Position numbers and translations under genes: made by a program. The notes beneath the pieces are model-generated. The model made no database searches, was not told the origin of the DNA, and saw only the letters and a program-made list of their open reading frames with translations. From NCBI GenBank assembly GCA_020722815.1, contig DYKB01000018.1, positions 1-64,000 on the forward strand: DNA of 64,000 bases. Reading direction: 5' to 3'. This document shows, piece by piece, positions 28,972 to 38,187 of this stretch (position 1 is its first letter; every line of letters starts with the position of its first letter). Source of the stretch: Caldithrix sp. Lineage in GTDB: Bacteria > Zhuqueibacterota > Zhuqueibacteria > Thermofontimicrobiales > Sulfurfontimicrobiaceae.

Positions 28972-29628
28972 TTAAAGCAAATCATTTGCCTTTAAAACAT
29001 CCCGAATTTTTGTCAGTGCCAGATGCAATCGGGACTTGACCGTGCCGATAGGACAATTTTGAATTTGGGCAATTTCCTGATAGCGCATCCCTTGAATTTG
29101 ACTGAGGATAAAAGCTTCCTTTTGTTCCAATGGCACTTCAGCTAATGCTTTTTCAATAAAAGGTTGAATTTCTTGAAACTCGATTTTATTTGCTAAACTG
29201 GTTGAATTATCAATTAATTCTTTTTCATTTGCGTCAAGATCATTTTTTGGTGCACTCTTTTGTTCAAAGCGAAGAATGATCGCTTTCTTTTGCTTTCGGA
29301 ACGCATCAATTGCCACATTTTGGGCAATTCGAAAGAGCCAGGAACTGAATTTTCCAAATTGTTGATAAAGATGGGCATTCTGGAAAAGTTTTATAAAAAC
29401 TTCCTGCGTTAAATCCACGGCCAAATCAGCATCCTGGACGCGCTGTAGAAGGAATCGATATATCGGATTCTTATGCCGCTCAACAAGTTGTGTAAAAGCC
29501 TGCTGGCTTCCAGCCAAAAATTGATTTACTAAATTTTCATCCCGATCTGGCACCCATTGCTCCAAAATTTTTATTTCCGAATTAACAATTTCTATTATAG
29601 ACAACGTGAAATTTGAAAATTGGTTCAT
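28972..29628 (-). CDS. ECF RNA polymerase sigma factor
   Basis: A 218-residue sigma-70 family ECF factor. Region 2 contains DLTQEVFIKLFQNA followed by FSSWLFRIAQNVAIDAFRK (core and -10 binding), and region 4 has the helix-turn-helix GMRYQEIAQIQNCPIGTVKSRLHLAL. The N-terminus is 30-40 residues longer than usual; a start nearer to WVPDRDENLVNQFLAG is possible, and no clear ribosome site marks the ATG at 29628. With its anti-sigma factor directly downstream it probably controls this envelope gene group. Confidence 0.9.
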   Translation of the reverse strand: MNQFSNFTLSIIEIVNSEIKILEQWVPDRDENLVNQFLAGSQQAFTQLVERHKNPIYRFLLQRVQDADLAVDLTQEVFIKLFQNAHLYQQFGKFSSWLFRIAQNVAIDAFRKQKKAIILRFEQKSAPKNDLDANEKELIDNSTSLANKIEFQEIQPFIEKALAEVPLEQKEAFILSQIQGMRYQEIAQIQNCPIGTVKSRLHLALTKIRDVLKANDLL

Positions 29629-29700
29629 CAATATATGAAAAAAAAGTGAGACAGGATAATCTTTGGTTTGATAGATTAAATTGGGTTTTTAGGATATGCA

Positions 29701-29851
29701 TTCACAGGTTCAAGGTTTAAGGTTCAAAGTTCAGAATTAAAAGGCATTGTCTACTTAAATAGGTGCGCTTGAATTAAGCACTATTAAAAGCCGATCCATG
29801 AAAACACGAGATACAACGATAACCAGGAACGGTGAACCTGGAACCTGTGAA
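29701..29851. repeat. Imperfect inverted repeat in the sigma-factor upstream region
   Basis: TTCACAGGTTCAAGGTT at 29701-29717 pairs with AACCTGGAACCTGTGAA at 29835-29851, one mismatch in 17. The arms enclose 117 bases without a supported gene, containing further GGTTCAA-type words just inside the left arm. It lies between the GWxTD gene and the sigma-factor gene and could be a small mobile palindromic element. Confidence 0.55.
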
Positions 29852-29921
29852 CGGTTGCTTTTTAGGAGGCACAAAATTTTGGCTGAATTTACCTTAAATA
29901 ATATTAAAATTTGGATAAGAA

Positions 29922-31190
29922 TTAATCTCCATAATTTTGAGAAAGTAAACGAAACTCCCCACTGCCAAGCCGATCATAAAAAATAAATTGCCGGCGAATT
30001 TGGTGATAATACCAGATTTCATACCGGGCAAAAGCTTCGGCCCCCTGGATATCGCGAAGGATCTCTTCGGGCGGACCATATTTAATATAAATGCGACCGC
30101 GATCCGTATTCCAGCCATCGCGTTTTGAGAAATGAAAGAGTTTATTTGCATCCTGAATTCGGGAATAAAATTCATCATATAGTTCATTTTTAGGGGTTCC
30201 TGGCGTGGGATCACGTTCTTTCCAATACGCTGCCAGCAAGCTATCGCGCTCGGAAGCCTTTGCTTTTTGTATTTTTTTAACATCTCCCGGATTGGCAACG
30301 ACTTTTAAATGTTCAATTGATAATTTGAGATTGGCTTGCTGAACCTGTTTTTCCCCCCAGTTCACATATATTTTGGTTTCAGTTGTATGGGATTTTGATA
30401 AATATTCATAATTAATGACAATCCGATTAAGGCCGGGCTTCAGCGCTTTAATATCGATTGGTAAAAATGCCTGATTATACCATTTTTTTAAGTTTCCTTC
30501 GGTTCCATTTTGAAAAACGGTATTTTTATTAATATCCTGAACCTGGTAAGTAATCTTGATCGGTGCCATCTCTTCCATCGTGACAAATTCTAAAAATGCG
30601 TAAAGTGAATCTGGCTTATCATCCACAAAGCGAACGAGCACTGATTCAAAGGTTTTAAAATCAATCGTTTCGTCGTTGGTAAAAAGGATATGGCTGCTTT
30701 GAATCGGGCCTTTGGTAAAGTCGATCAACTCAACTTCGCGGGTGAAATGGCCTTCTAATTTTGATTTAACATCGAAAATTTTCACCTTTACAACATATTT
30801 ATCCGGTGTCAAATCAAAAAAACCCAACCACTTTTTAAAATGGGTCGATTTAACTGTGGAGAAAAAATTTTTTAATTCGAGTTTTTCAGTAAAATCTCGC
30901 AAGGCCAGACTCTTTCCATTCTTATCCAGAATTTCCACCGAAACAACAAATTCAGCTCTGTAAACAGAATCTTCTTTTACAAATTGAATTTTATCCTGAG
31001 CGACACTCATAGCCAGGAGCAAACGGCTTTTTTCATAGGCTTCGCCGGCCAAATTAAAAAGTAAAACATTCAACGGGATGGCATGTCGCTGCATCGGTGG
31101 AGCCTGCGCCTGTAATCTCAGCGTTGAGAAAAGCATCAAAATGCATAATATTTGCCGGATCACCCGGCGCATCTTATTATTAAAATTCAT
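29922..31190 (-). CDS. GWxTD domain-containing exported protein
   Basis: A 422-residue exported protein. The ATG at 31190 has GAGG 6 bases upstream and starts a signal peptide (LCILMLFSTLRLQAQA); the upstream in-frame start at 31250 is less likely. The C-terminal GWxTD domain shows its eponymous DGWNTDRGRIYIKYGPP, preceded by a YWKERDPTP segment and followed by YEIWYYHQIRRQFIFYD. The family is widespread in Bacteroidota, KSB1 and Gemmatimonadota, usually exported and of unknown function. The first part has Ig-like beta strands. It is 70 bases downstream of the protease/propeller/barrel gene. Confidence 0.88.
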   Translation of the reverse strand: MNFNNKMRRVIRQILCILMLFSTLRLQAQAPPMQRHAIPLNVLLFNLAGEAYEKSRLLLAMSVAQDKIQFVKEDSVYRAEFVVSVEILDKNGKSLALRDFTEKLELKNFFSTVKSTHFKKWLGFFDLTPDKYVVKVKIFDVKSKLEGHFTREVELIDFTKGPIQSSHILFTNDETIDFKTFESVLVRFVDDKPDSLYAFLEFVTMEEMAPIKITYQVQDINKNTVFQNGTEGNLKKWYNQAFLPIDIKALKPGLNRIVINYEYLSKSHTTETKIYVNWGEKQVQQANLKLSIEHLKVVANPGDVKKIQKAKASERDSLLAAYWKERDPTPGTPKNELYDEFYSRIQDANKLFHFSKRDGWNTDRGRIYIKYGPPEEILRDIQGAEAFARYEIWYYHQIRRQFIFYDRLGSGEFRLLSQNYGD

Positions 31191-31260
31191 ATTAAACCTC
31201 ATCTTTATAATAAAAAAGCCAATACAATACGATAAAATTAATAAAATCATTCAGCATACC

Positions 31261-34200
31261 CTAAAAATCCTGCCCGACAGAGAAGTAGTAGAGATTATCT
31301 GAAAAACCGCGCAGGTCAGTTCGCCAGGCCGTGTCAATTTTCAGGAGAATGAAACCCAGGTTTATCCGCACACCATAACCCATCCCAACAATTAGGTCTT
31401 TGGTCGCAAATTTATTGTCCCGGTTTTTATGAAACAATTGAAATGATTTATCATCATCCCACGCCGCACCGAAATCAATAAAGCCGGCACCCCGAATATA
31501 ACTCAGTCCCATCGGCAACGGGAATCGCATAATCAGATAATCGATAACCGGTAATTTAAATTCAATATTCCCCAAAAAGAATCGATTTCCATACTGTTCA
31601 TAATACTTACTACCGCGTAAAGGTGTAATAAAATTAGCAAAAAAGAGGTCTTCCAGATTATCAACCGGGATATAACGTTCGAATTTATAATTTAACCAAT
31701 TATCCAAACCACCCAGGATAAATCGTTGGGGTTGTTTTCCAAAACTGATGCCACCGGCAAGTCGCATCGCCAGACTGAACTCCGGTCCGAAAGCATAATA
31801 TTTTCGAAAATCCCCGGTAATTGTTTGAAAATCCACACCGTTACTGCCGAGGGAAGGACTAATTCCCAATGAAAGATTCCAGCGGCGCCCAGCCGCCGGG
31901 CCATAAAAGCCCCAGATAGTATTATCAGCAGTCATTCCCAGCGTAGGAACCAACGCCCTTAAAGAGCGATCTTCGTAACCAACATACCAGAGATTTTCTT
32001 CCTGAACATTGATAAAATTAAATCCAGCATTGATCCGGTTAAAACGATTGAGGGGGTAACTTACTTGAAAAGCCGCCCCATAATTACGAAACCGAACAAC
32101 CGAATAGTAGGTCTGATAAAAATTGACAAATTGATATGCGGCAAAGTAATAATCCATTCGTTTCGGCAGATGCGCATAGGTCAATTGAAAATCACTATTT
32201 TTAATTGATTGGATCAGGTTAACCCCAATTCCGATTTGTTGATTCCCCAATAAATCCGAAAAATAAATTTGTGAAAGTCCCTGAACACCCCAGAATGGAT
32301 CATATCCCACATTTCCACCAGCATAGTCTATTGTAAATTTCGGCTTATATTTCGTAATGAGATAATTACCACCCGTATCCTTATAATCCTTTTCTGTCAA
32401 CAACAGCGCTTTGGCTTTTTTATCTGCCAGATTAATACGCCCCTGTCGAAAATCATCGTCAAAAATAAAACTGCCAAAATCCTGACGGGATTTCATACTA
32501 TTGAGAATTTGCTTTTGCTCAGTGGTGTCGGCATAATCCATTTCACCGACAACAATTCCCTGTTCCAGATTTTTCAGGTAAACTGTTTTTTCCAGCGCAG
32601 GTGGATCTTTTAATGTTTCCAGTGGATTAATCCAGAGATAAATATTATAACCAGCCCCACCGAAAGCGGTAAACGCCAGGCGATCGCCTTGCTGTGACCA
32701 TGAAAGCTGCGCACAGCCAGTAACCAAATTTGTTAATGGTAGAGTGATATTTTCATCAAGATTACGTAAAAATATATTAAAAATCCCATTTTCGTCCGAA
32801 ATAAAAGCCAGGTGATTATTCGGTGCAAATTCAGGTGAAACTTCCCTGATATTTTCGGTTTCAGTGACACGCATAATATGTTTATCCCTGGGATCAATCA
32901 GATAAATATCTGTTTGCTGATAATTATAATTTTGTATTTTCAAATTTTCAGGAAATGTTCCCGGTTCAATAAACGCACCCCGATCAGACACAAATGCCAG
33001 CATTTGACCATCTTTTGACCAGGATGGATCCATGTCGGAAAAGATATCCTGTGTCAATTGGCGTAATTCGCTGGTTTTTAAGTCATAAATATAGATATCG
33101 GTCGCCCCATTTTTTAATCCACTAAATGCAATCTGATCATTTTTTGGATTCCAGGCCGGAGAAAAAAGCGCATCCAGTCCCAGCTTTAGATTATAAATAA
33201 TCTCTTTCTTTTCGACGTCAATCACATTTAAGGCATCTTCACGCCCACTCTTCGCTGCAAAAGTTAAGTACTTGCCATCACCGGACCAGCTAATTCCCGG
33301 TGTTAACCAGTTCAAATCTTCCAGATCTGATTTTCGCTGCCCGGGTACCACACGCTCCATTTTTTTCTCATCAATCGTTGACATGACATAGATATCAAAA
33401 TATCCGGATTTATCAGACAGAAAAGCAACTTTATCACCCATCGGTGAAATTGCCGGACTGTTATTGACGAAATTTTGCCATTTTTGATTATCGGTTAACT
33501 GTTGGGTGAATTCTTTGGGCTGTTTTCGATCCCGAATATCGGGCCAGTATTGCCGTCGCATGGCCGTTTGCCATTGTTTGGAAAGCTCATCCAGATTAAT
33601 CCGAAGCGCTTCCTGAATTCCGCGTTCCACATTACGCCGATTTCGAATCGACCAGAGCATTTCGCTGATTTTGCGATCACCGTAGGTTTCGGCAATATAA
33701 TAATAAAGGGATTGCCCCCCTTTATAAGCCATATAAGCAGAAAGCTGGGAAATAGGTGGTAAATATCCAGTAATCGTCGCATCCCGGACAAACATGTCCG
33801 ATTCTGTATTCCAACGCAAGGACATGTATTCCGACATCCCTTCGACAAACCAGAGCGGCAATTGCAGCCGGGAAATTCCTTTCAGTATCGATCCCGGACC
33901 CGCCCCGAAAAAAAATTGCATGGAAACGGCGTGGGTTAATTCATGATGCAGAACGTGTCGCAATTTATCATAATTACCCTCAAATGGAATAACAGCACGG
34001 TTTTTAAAAAATTCCGTAAATCCACCAACGGATGAGGGTTGAATCTCGGGCGAAATGTTCGTTTCTTCAAAATCAGCGTGTGAATTATAAACAATAATCG
34101 AAATCCGATCAACTAATTCATAATTGATATCCCGAGATAATTTTACATACGAACTCTCAGCTTCATCCGCCACAAAATCAGCAATTGTTTGTCCGCCTTG

Positions 34201-34338
34201 ATAAAAATAGACATCAAAATGGCTGGTTTGAATTTTCTGCCAGATATAGTCCATGTATTGAATTTTATTTTGACCAAATTGCTGCGAAAACGATATATTG
34301 AATAATAATAACATCAATAAAATGACATAATTTTTCAT
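31261..34338 (-). CDS. Zinc metalloprotease-propeller-barrel surface protein
   Basis: A 1025-residue exported protein with three parts. Residues 20-270 form a peptidase-MA-like gluzincin domain with HELTH at 132-136 and a downstream WFVEGMSEYMS carrying the probable third zinc ligand Glu. Residues about 280-600 contain PD40/TolB propeller blades (AISPMGDKVAFLSDKSGYFDIYVM, WSGDGKYLTFAAK, WSKDGQMLAFVSDRG). Residues about 670-1025 are beta strands ending in FYFSVGQDF-like aromatic C-terminus, the usual end of an outer-membrane barrel of the Omp85/BamA surface-antigen type. AAAGGAGG precedes the ATG and the signal peptide is MKNYVILLMLLLFNISFS. Likely acts at the outer membrane; substrate unknown. 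Confidence 0.88.
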   Translation of the reverse strand: MKNYVILLMLLLFNISFSQQFGQNKIQYMDYIWQKIQTSHFDVYFYQGGQTIADFVADEAESSYVKLSRDINYELVDRISIIVYNSHADFEETNISPEIQPSSVGGFTEFFKNRAVIPFEGNYDKLRHVLHHELTHAVSMQFFFGAGPGSILKGISRLQLPLWFVEGMSEYMSLRWNTESDMFVRDATITGYLPPISQLSAYMAYKGGQSLYYYIAETYGDRKISEMLWSIRNRRNVERGIQEALRINLDELSKQWQTAMRRQYWPDIRDRKQPKEFTQQLTDNQKWQNFVNNSPAISPMGDKVAFLSDKSGYFDIYVMSTIDEKKMERVVPGQRKSDLEDLNWLTPGISWSGDGKYLTFAAKSGREDALNVIDVEKKEIIYNLKLGLDALFSPAWNPKNDQIAFSGLKNGATDIYIYDLKTSELRQLTQDIFSDMDPSWSKDGQMLAFVSDRGAFIEPGTFPENLKIQNYNYQQTDIYLIDPRDKHIMRVTETENIREVSPEFAPNNHLAFISDENGIFNIFLRNLDENITLPLTNLVTGCAQLSWSQQGDRLAFTAFGGAGYNIYLWINPLETLKDPPALEKTVYLKNLEQGIVVGEMDYADTTEQKQILNSMKSRQDFGSFIFDDDFRQGRINLADKKAKALLLTEKDYKDTGGNYLITKYKPKFTIDYAGGNVGYDPFWGVQGLSQIYFSDLLGNQQIGIGVNLIQSIKNSDFQLTYAHLPKRMDYYFAAYQFVNFYQTYYSVVRFRNYGAAFQVSYPLNRFNRINAGFNFINVQEENLWYVGYEDRSLRALVPTLGMTADNTIWGFYGPAAGRRWNLSLGISPSLGSNGVDFQTITGDFRKYYAFGPEFSLAMRLAGGISFGKQPQRFILGGLDNWLNYKFERYIPVDNLEDLFFANFITPLRGSKYYEQYGNRFFLGNIEFKLPVIDYLIMRFPLPMGLSYIRGAGFIDFGAAWDDDKSFQLFHKNRDNKFATKDLIVGMGYGVRINLGFILLKIDTAWRTDLRGFSDNLYYFSVGQDF

Positions 34339-34873
34339 TTTAAAAAATCCTCCTTTATATATAAAGCATATTTAATCATGTTTATAATCAGAACTGATCA
34401 GTTCCAGTTTCACAACTCACGAATAAAAAACAATTAACACCGCTAATACAATATACAACAATTAAAGTCGTGTTGTTTCATATAACCTCAATATTAATAA
34501 AGTCTAAACCGTAAACTTTGAATACGGAAACCTTTATTTCAACTTTTTATTAGATGCATAATTTCCCCAAAAGTTAAATCAGCTTCACAATTTACGTTAC
34601 CAGCCTATTTTCTAACCAATTTTTTAGCAATTGGTTTCTCTAATTATAGCTTGTCTGGGATAAAAATTAAGACAAAGATGTAATACGTAAATTTGGACGA
34701 GAAAAGCGTTGATTTATTTACGTAAAAATAAGCTAAATTTCAAGAAAAATTAAAAGAAAATTCATTGATTTGTTACAGGAAATTTGTATATTATTAATTC
34801 TATGAACAAATAGGATTTTCAGCCAGCGAAATCATCATTTGTGATTCATTCAACCAGCGAAAAGGAGAATCGT
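34339..34873. other. Divergent intergenic region
   Basis: 535 bases of A+T-rich DNA between the protease-propeller-barrel gene and the PHP gene. No gene is supported. The one recognised signal is the plus-strand promoter candidate at 34765-34792; the minus-strand promoter was not identified. Confidence 0.5.
34765..34792 (+). promoter_or_regulatory. Candidate promoter for the PHP phosphodiesterase gene
   Basis: TTGATT (34765-34770), 16-base spacer, TATATT (34787-34792). It would give a transcript start about 75 bases before the ATG at 34874. Both hexamers match the sigma-70 consensus at 4 or 5 of 6 positions. Confidence 0.45.
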
Positions 34874-36019
34874 ATGTGTAAAAAATCGTATCTTTTATTA
34901 ATTGTCGTGCTACTAACTACTTTTTTTCTTAATTTTTCAGCCTATTCCCAGCTTGCTAATCGTTATGAAATCAGAATTCCAACCGTTCCCGGGTATGTCC
35001 TTTTGAAATGTGATCTTCATACGCATACTGTTTTTTCCGACGGTCTGGTATGGCCCACAATTCGGATACAGGAAGCCTGGCACGAAGGATTGGATGTGAT
35101 TGCCCTGAGTGATCATATCGAATATCTACCATTCAAGGATGATATTAAAGTTGATTATCATCGGCCATTTCAAATTGCGTCACCTGTTGCGGCGGCTTTA
35201 AATATTACCCTTATTCAAGCGGCTGAAATTACGCGCTCGGAACCACCCGGTCATTTGAACGCAATATTTCTCAAAGATGTTAATTCACTCAATACGCCAG
35301 ACTATAATGATGCCTTAAAAGCGGCGTTCGATCAGGGCGCTTTTATTTTCTGGAATCATCCCGGCTGGAAACAACCCAACAATAAATCGGTCTGGTATGA
35401 CACGCAGGAAGAATTCCTGAAAAAAGGCTGGTTACACGGCATTGAAGTTGTCAATGGTAATACCTACGATCCGATTGCCCATCAATGGTGTATCGAAAAA
35501 AACTTAACTTTGCTTGGAAACTCGGATATTCATAATCCAATTGGCATGGACTATGAGCTTCAAAACCGGAAACATCGTCCGATGACTTTGGTCTTGGCAG
35601 AAAATAGCTCGATTGAATCAATAAAAGCGGCTCTTTTTGCCCGGCGTACCGTGATTTATCTGGAAAATAATTTGATTGGTGATGCCAAATATTTAAAACC
35701 GATTTTTGATAATTCAATTCAGATTAAATATCCGGAAATTGAAATAAAAGGCAAGAATCGAAATGTGATTCAAATTCAAAACAATTCGGATCTGGATTAT
35801 GAACTGGTTCCAAATGGCCAAACCGATGAAGTCAGCGTTGAAAAGGTTGTGCTGTTCGCCGGAAAAACCAGTTTACTCCATTTAAAAGGTGTTTCAGACA
35901 CTGCTATTGGTGAAAAAAATATTCAACTTCCATTTACAGTTCAAAATTTATGGATCGCTCCTGAAAAAGGACTTCCGGTTGAAATTAATGTGAAGATAAA
36001 ATTTGTGCCAACCAAATAA
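34874..36019 (+). CDS. Exported PHP-domain phosphodiesterase (Sb-PDE type)
   Basis: A 381-residue exported phosphoesterase. The ATG at 34874 (AAAGGAG 6 bases upstream) opens a signal peptide ending FSAYSQ; an in-frame ATT or ATG 11 codons upstream is rejected. PHP metal motifs are visible: DLHTHTVFSDG (motif I), ALSDHIEY, AAEITRS, WNHPGW and GNSDIHNP. A C-terminal beta domain of about 100 residues follows, as in the periplasmic Sb-PDE family. Periplasmic hydrolysis of phosphodiesters is expected. The gene stands alone on its strand. Confidence 0.88.
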   Translation: MCKKSYLLLIVVLLTTFFLNFSAYSQLANRYEIRIPTVPGYVLLKCDLHTHTVFSDGLVWPTIRIQEAWHEGLDVIALSDHIEYLPFKDDIKVDYHRPFQIASPVAAALNITLIQAAEITRSEPPGHLNAIFLKDVNSLNTPDYNDALKAAFDQGAFIFWNHPGWKQPNNKSVWYDTQEEFLKKGWLHGIEVVNGNTYDPIAHQWCIEKNLTLLGNSDIHNPIGMDYELQNRKHRPMTLVLAENSSIESIKAALFARRTVIYLENNLIGDAKYLKPIFDNSIQIKYPEIEIKGKNRNVIQIQNNSDLDYELVPNGQTDEVSVEKVVLFAGKTSLLHLKGVSDTAIGEKNIQLPFTVQNLWIAPEKGLPVEINVKIKFVPTK

Positions 36020-36209
36020 ACTATCATAAAACCTGGCAGTCAAATTTTAAGTTAATTTTAAGTGCAAGTTGCCTCAGAAAAATACCCCACACTTTTTTTC
36101 AAATAATTTATAAAAATGCTGAATTCTTTTAACAGGGGCATTACATTTGTTTTGCTTACGAAACAGGATGACACGAAAATTGCTAAATTGAATTAAGGAG
36201 TAACAAAAA

Positions 36210-38084
36210 ATGATGAATGAAATGCAAAATTTTTTAAGACATGTTGAATTATTTAAAGATTTGACTATTGATGAATTGGTTCAACTTGAAAAAATAATCG
36301 AAGAAAAATTTTTTAAAAAGGACAGCTACCTATTTAAAGAAAATATCAAGCGGCATTCGCTCTATATAATTCGCGAAGGTAAAATCGCCCTGCTCAAACA
36401 GATGAACTTTGGCAGTGAAAAGCAATTGGTCCACTTTGGACAGTATGATTTTCTGGGGGAAGGGGCTTTGATTGATGATTCACCCCATTCCACTTCTGCC
36501 CAGGCCATGCTGGATACACATGTTTATGCCATCAATCGGGAGGCGTTTGCGCGGTTGATACACGACAGTTACCCGGTTGCCACAAAAATCTTAATTCGAA
36601 TCGTCCGGGTAATTACGCGACGAATGCAACAGGCGAATGTTCGGGCGATGAAGGCTGCCGCCCAATATGCCTCCGGCCGTACACGGCAGGAACACGATTT
36701 ACTGGGCTATCGCGAGGTTCCAGAAGAAGCCTACTTTGGAATTCAGACGCTTCGGGCATTGGAAAATTTTTATATCACCGGTGTTCCCATTTCGCATTTT
36801 CCCGCCCTGATTGAAGCTTTGGCCATGGTTAAAATGGCGGCGGCAAAAGCCAATATGGAACTTAATGTATTTTCGCGGGAAATCGGTGAAGCAATCGTTT
36901 TAGCCTGCGAGGAGATCATCAGCGGAAAATTACATAATCAATTTGTGGTAGATATGATTCAGGGCGGTGCCGGTACTTCAACCAATATGAATGCAAACGA
37001 GGTAATCGCCAATCGGGCATTGGAAATTATGGGACATGAACGGGGACAATATCAATTCTGCCATCCCAATAATCATGTCAATGCTTCACAATCGACCAAC
37101 GATGTATATCCCACGGCGTTAAAAATTGCCATCATCCGGAGTAGCTTTAAATTGATGCAAACCCTCCAGATGCTGGTCGATTCATTTCGCGCCAAAGCCC
37201 GGGATTTTGCCAATATTCTGAAAATGGGCCGAACCCAGCTTCAGGATGCCGTTCCAATGACATTAGGTCAGGAATTTGAAGCGTATGCGGTCACCTTATC
37301 AGAAGATGTTGAACGGCTGGAACAAAATACGCGCCTTTTTCTCGAAGTCAATTTAGGCGGGACCGCTATTGGAACTGGCTTAAATACTGTTCCGGGCTAT
37401 CGGGAGCGGGCGATTGAAAATTTGAAGCAAATCAGTGGACTGGAAATTGTTATATCACCCAATCTTATTGAAGCCACGCAGGATACGGGTTCTTTTTTAA
37501 TGTATTCGGCTACTTTGAAGCGATTGGCTGTTAAATTGTCGAAAATTTGCAATGACCTACGACTGCTTTCTTCCGGACCACGGGCAGGTCTCAATGAGAT
37601 TAATCTTCCCCCCATGCAGCCCGGTTCCACTATTATGCCAGGGAAAGTAAATCCCGTTATCCCTGAAGTCATGAACCAGGTGAATTTTAAGGTTATTGGA
37701 AATGATTTGGCAGTAACACTGGCGGCGGAAGCGGGGCAATTGGAATTGAATGTCATGGAACCAGTGATCGCACAATCTATTTTTGAATCCATCGAGATGC
37801 TTCGGAATGGGATGACAACGCTTAAATATCGTTGTATTGATGGAATCACCGCCAATGAAACCCAGTGTCGAAATTATCTCGAGCGCAGCATCGGTTTGGT
37901 CACGGCCCTGGTTCCGGTAATTGGATATGAAGCTGCATCAGAACTGGCCAAAACAGCGTTGGAGACCAATCGTGGAATTTATGAATTAGTAGTGGACCGG
38001 AAATTACTTTCAGAAGCGGAATTAGCTCAAATTCTGGCACCGGAAAACATGTTGAATCCAGCACCAGTACTTAAAAAAATTTAA
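36210..38084 (+). CDS. aspA: Aspartate ammonia-lyase fused to a cyclic-nucleotide-binding-like domain
   Basis: A 624-residue fusion. Residues about 8-135 are a cNMP-binding fold (FLRHVELFKDLTIDEL, YIIREGKIALL, FLGEGALIDDSPHSTSAQA). The phosphate cassette normally reads GE-x-ALL-x2-x-PR-x-A; here His replaces the key Arg, so binding of cAMP is doubtful. Residues about 155-620 are a complete aspartase of the fumarase/aspartase superfamily: GGAGTSTNMNANEVIANRA, HPNNHVNASQSTNDVYPTA and the flexible loop GSTIMPGKVNPV with the catalytic Ser. It makes fumarate and ammonia from aspartate. AAGGAG lies 9 bases before the ATG. Rex follows after about 100 bases. Confidence 0.9.
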   Translation: MMNEMQNFLRHVELFKDLTIDELVQLEKIIEEKFFKKDSYLFKENIKRHSLYIIREGKIALLKQMNFGSEKQLVHFGQYDFLGEGALIDDSPHSTSAQAMLDTHVYAINREAFARLIHDSYPVATKILIRIVRVITRRMQQANVRAMKAAAQYASGRTRQEHDLLGYREVPEEAYFGIQTLRALENFYITGVPISHFPALIEALAMVKMAAAKANMELNVFSREIGEAIVLACEEIISGKLHNQFVVDMIQGGAGTSTNMNANEVIANRALEIMGHERGQYQFCHPNNHVNASQSTNDVYPTALKIAIIRSSFKLMQTLQMLVDSFRAKARDFANILKMGRTQLQDAVPMTLGQEFEAYAVTLSEDVERLEQNTRLFLEVNLGGTAIGTGLNTVPGYRERAIENLKQISGLEIVISPNLIEATQDTGSFLMYSATLKRLAVKLSKICNDLRLLSSGPRAGLNEINLPPMQPGSTIMPGKVNPVIPEVMNQVNFKVIGNDLAVTLAAEAGQLELNVMEPVIAQSIFESIEMLRNGMTTLKYRCIDGITANETQCRNYLERSIGLVTALVPVIGYEAASELAKTALETNRGIYELVVDRKLLSEAELAQILAPENMLNPAPVLKKI

Positions 38085-38187
38085 ATTCAATGGCCAAATG
38101 TAAATTTCCCTTGCATTTTTCCAAAATATCATTAAATTTAATGAGATTAACTTCTTGATAATCTTTAAATTAATACGGGGAAAAGCC

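Noticed and set aside
37397..37855. 152-residue minus-strand open frame in the aspartase gene
   Set aside because: It lies wholly opposite a strongly conserved coding region (GSTIMPGKVNPV) and has no family features.
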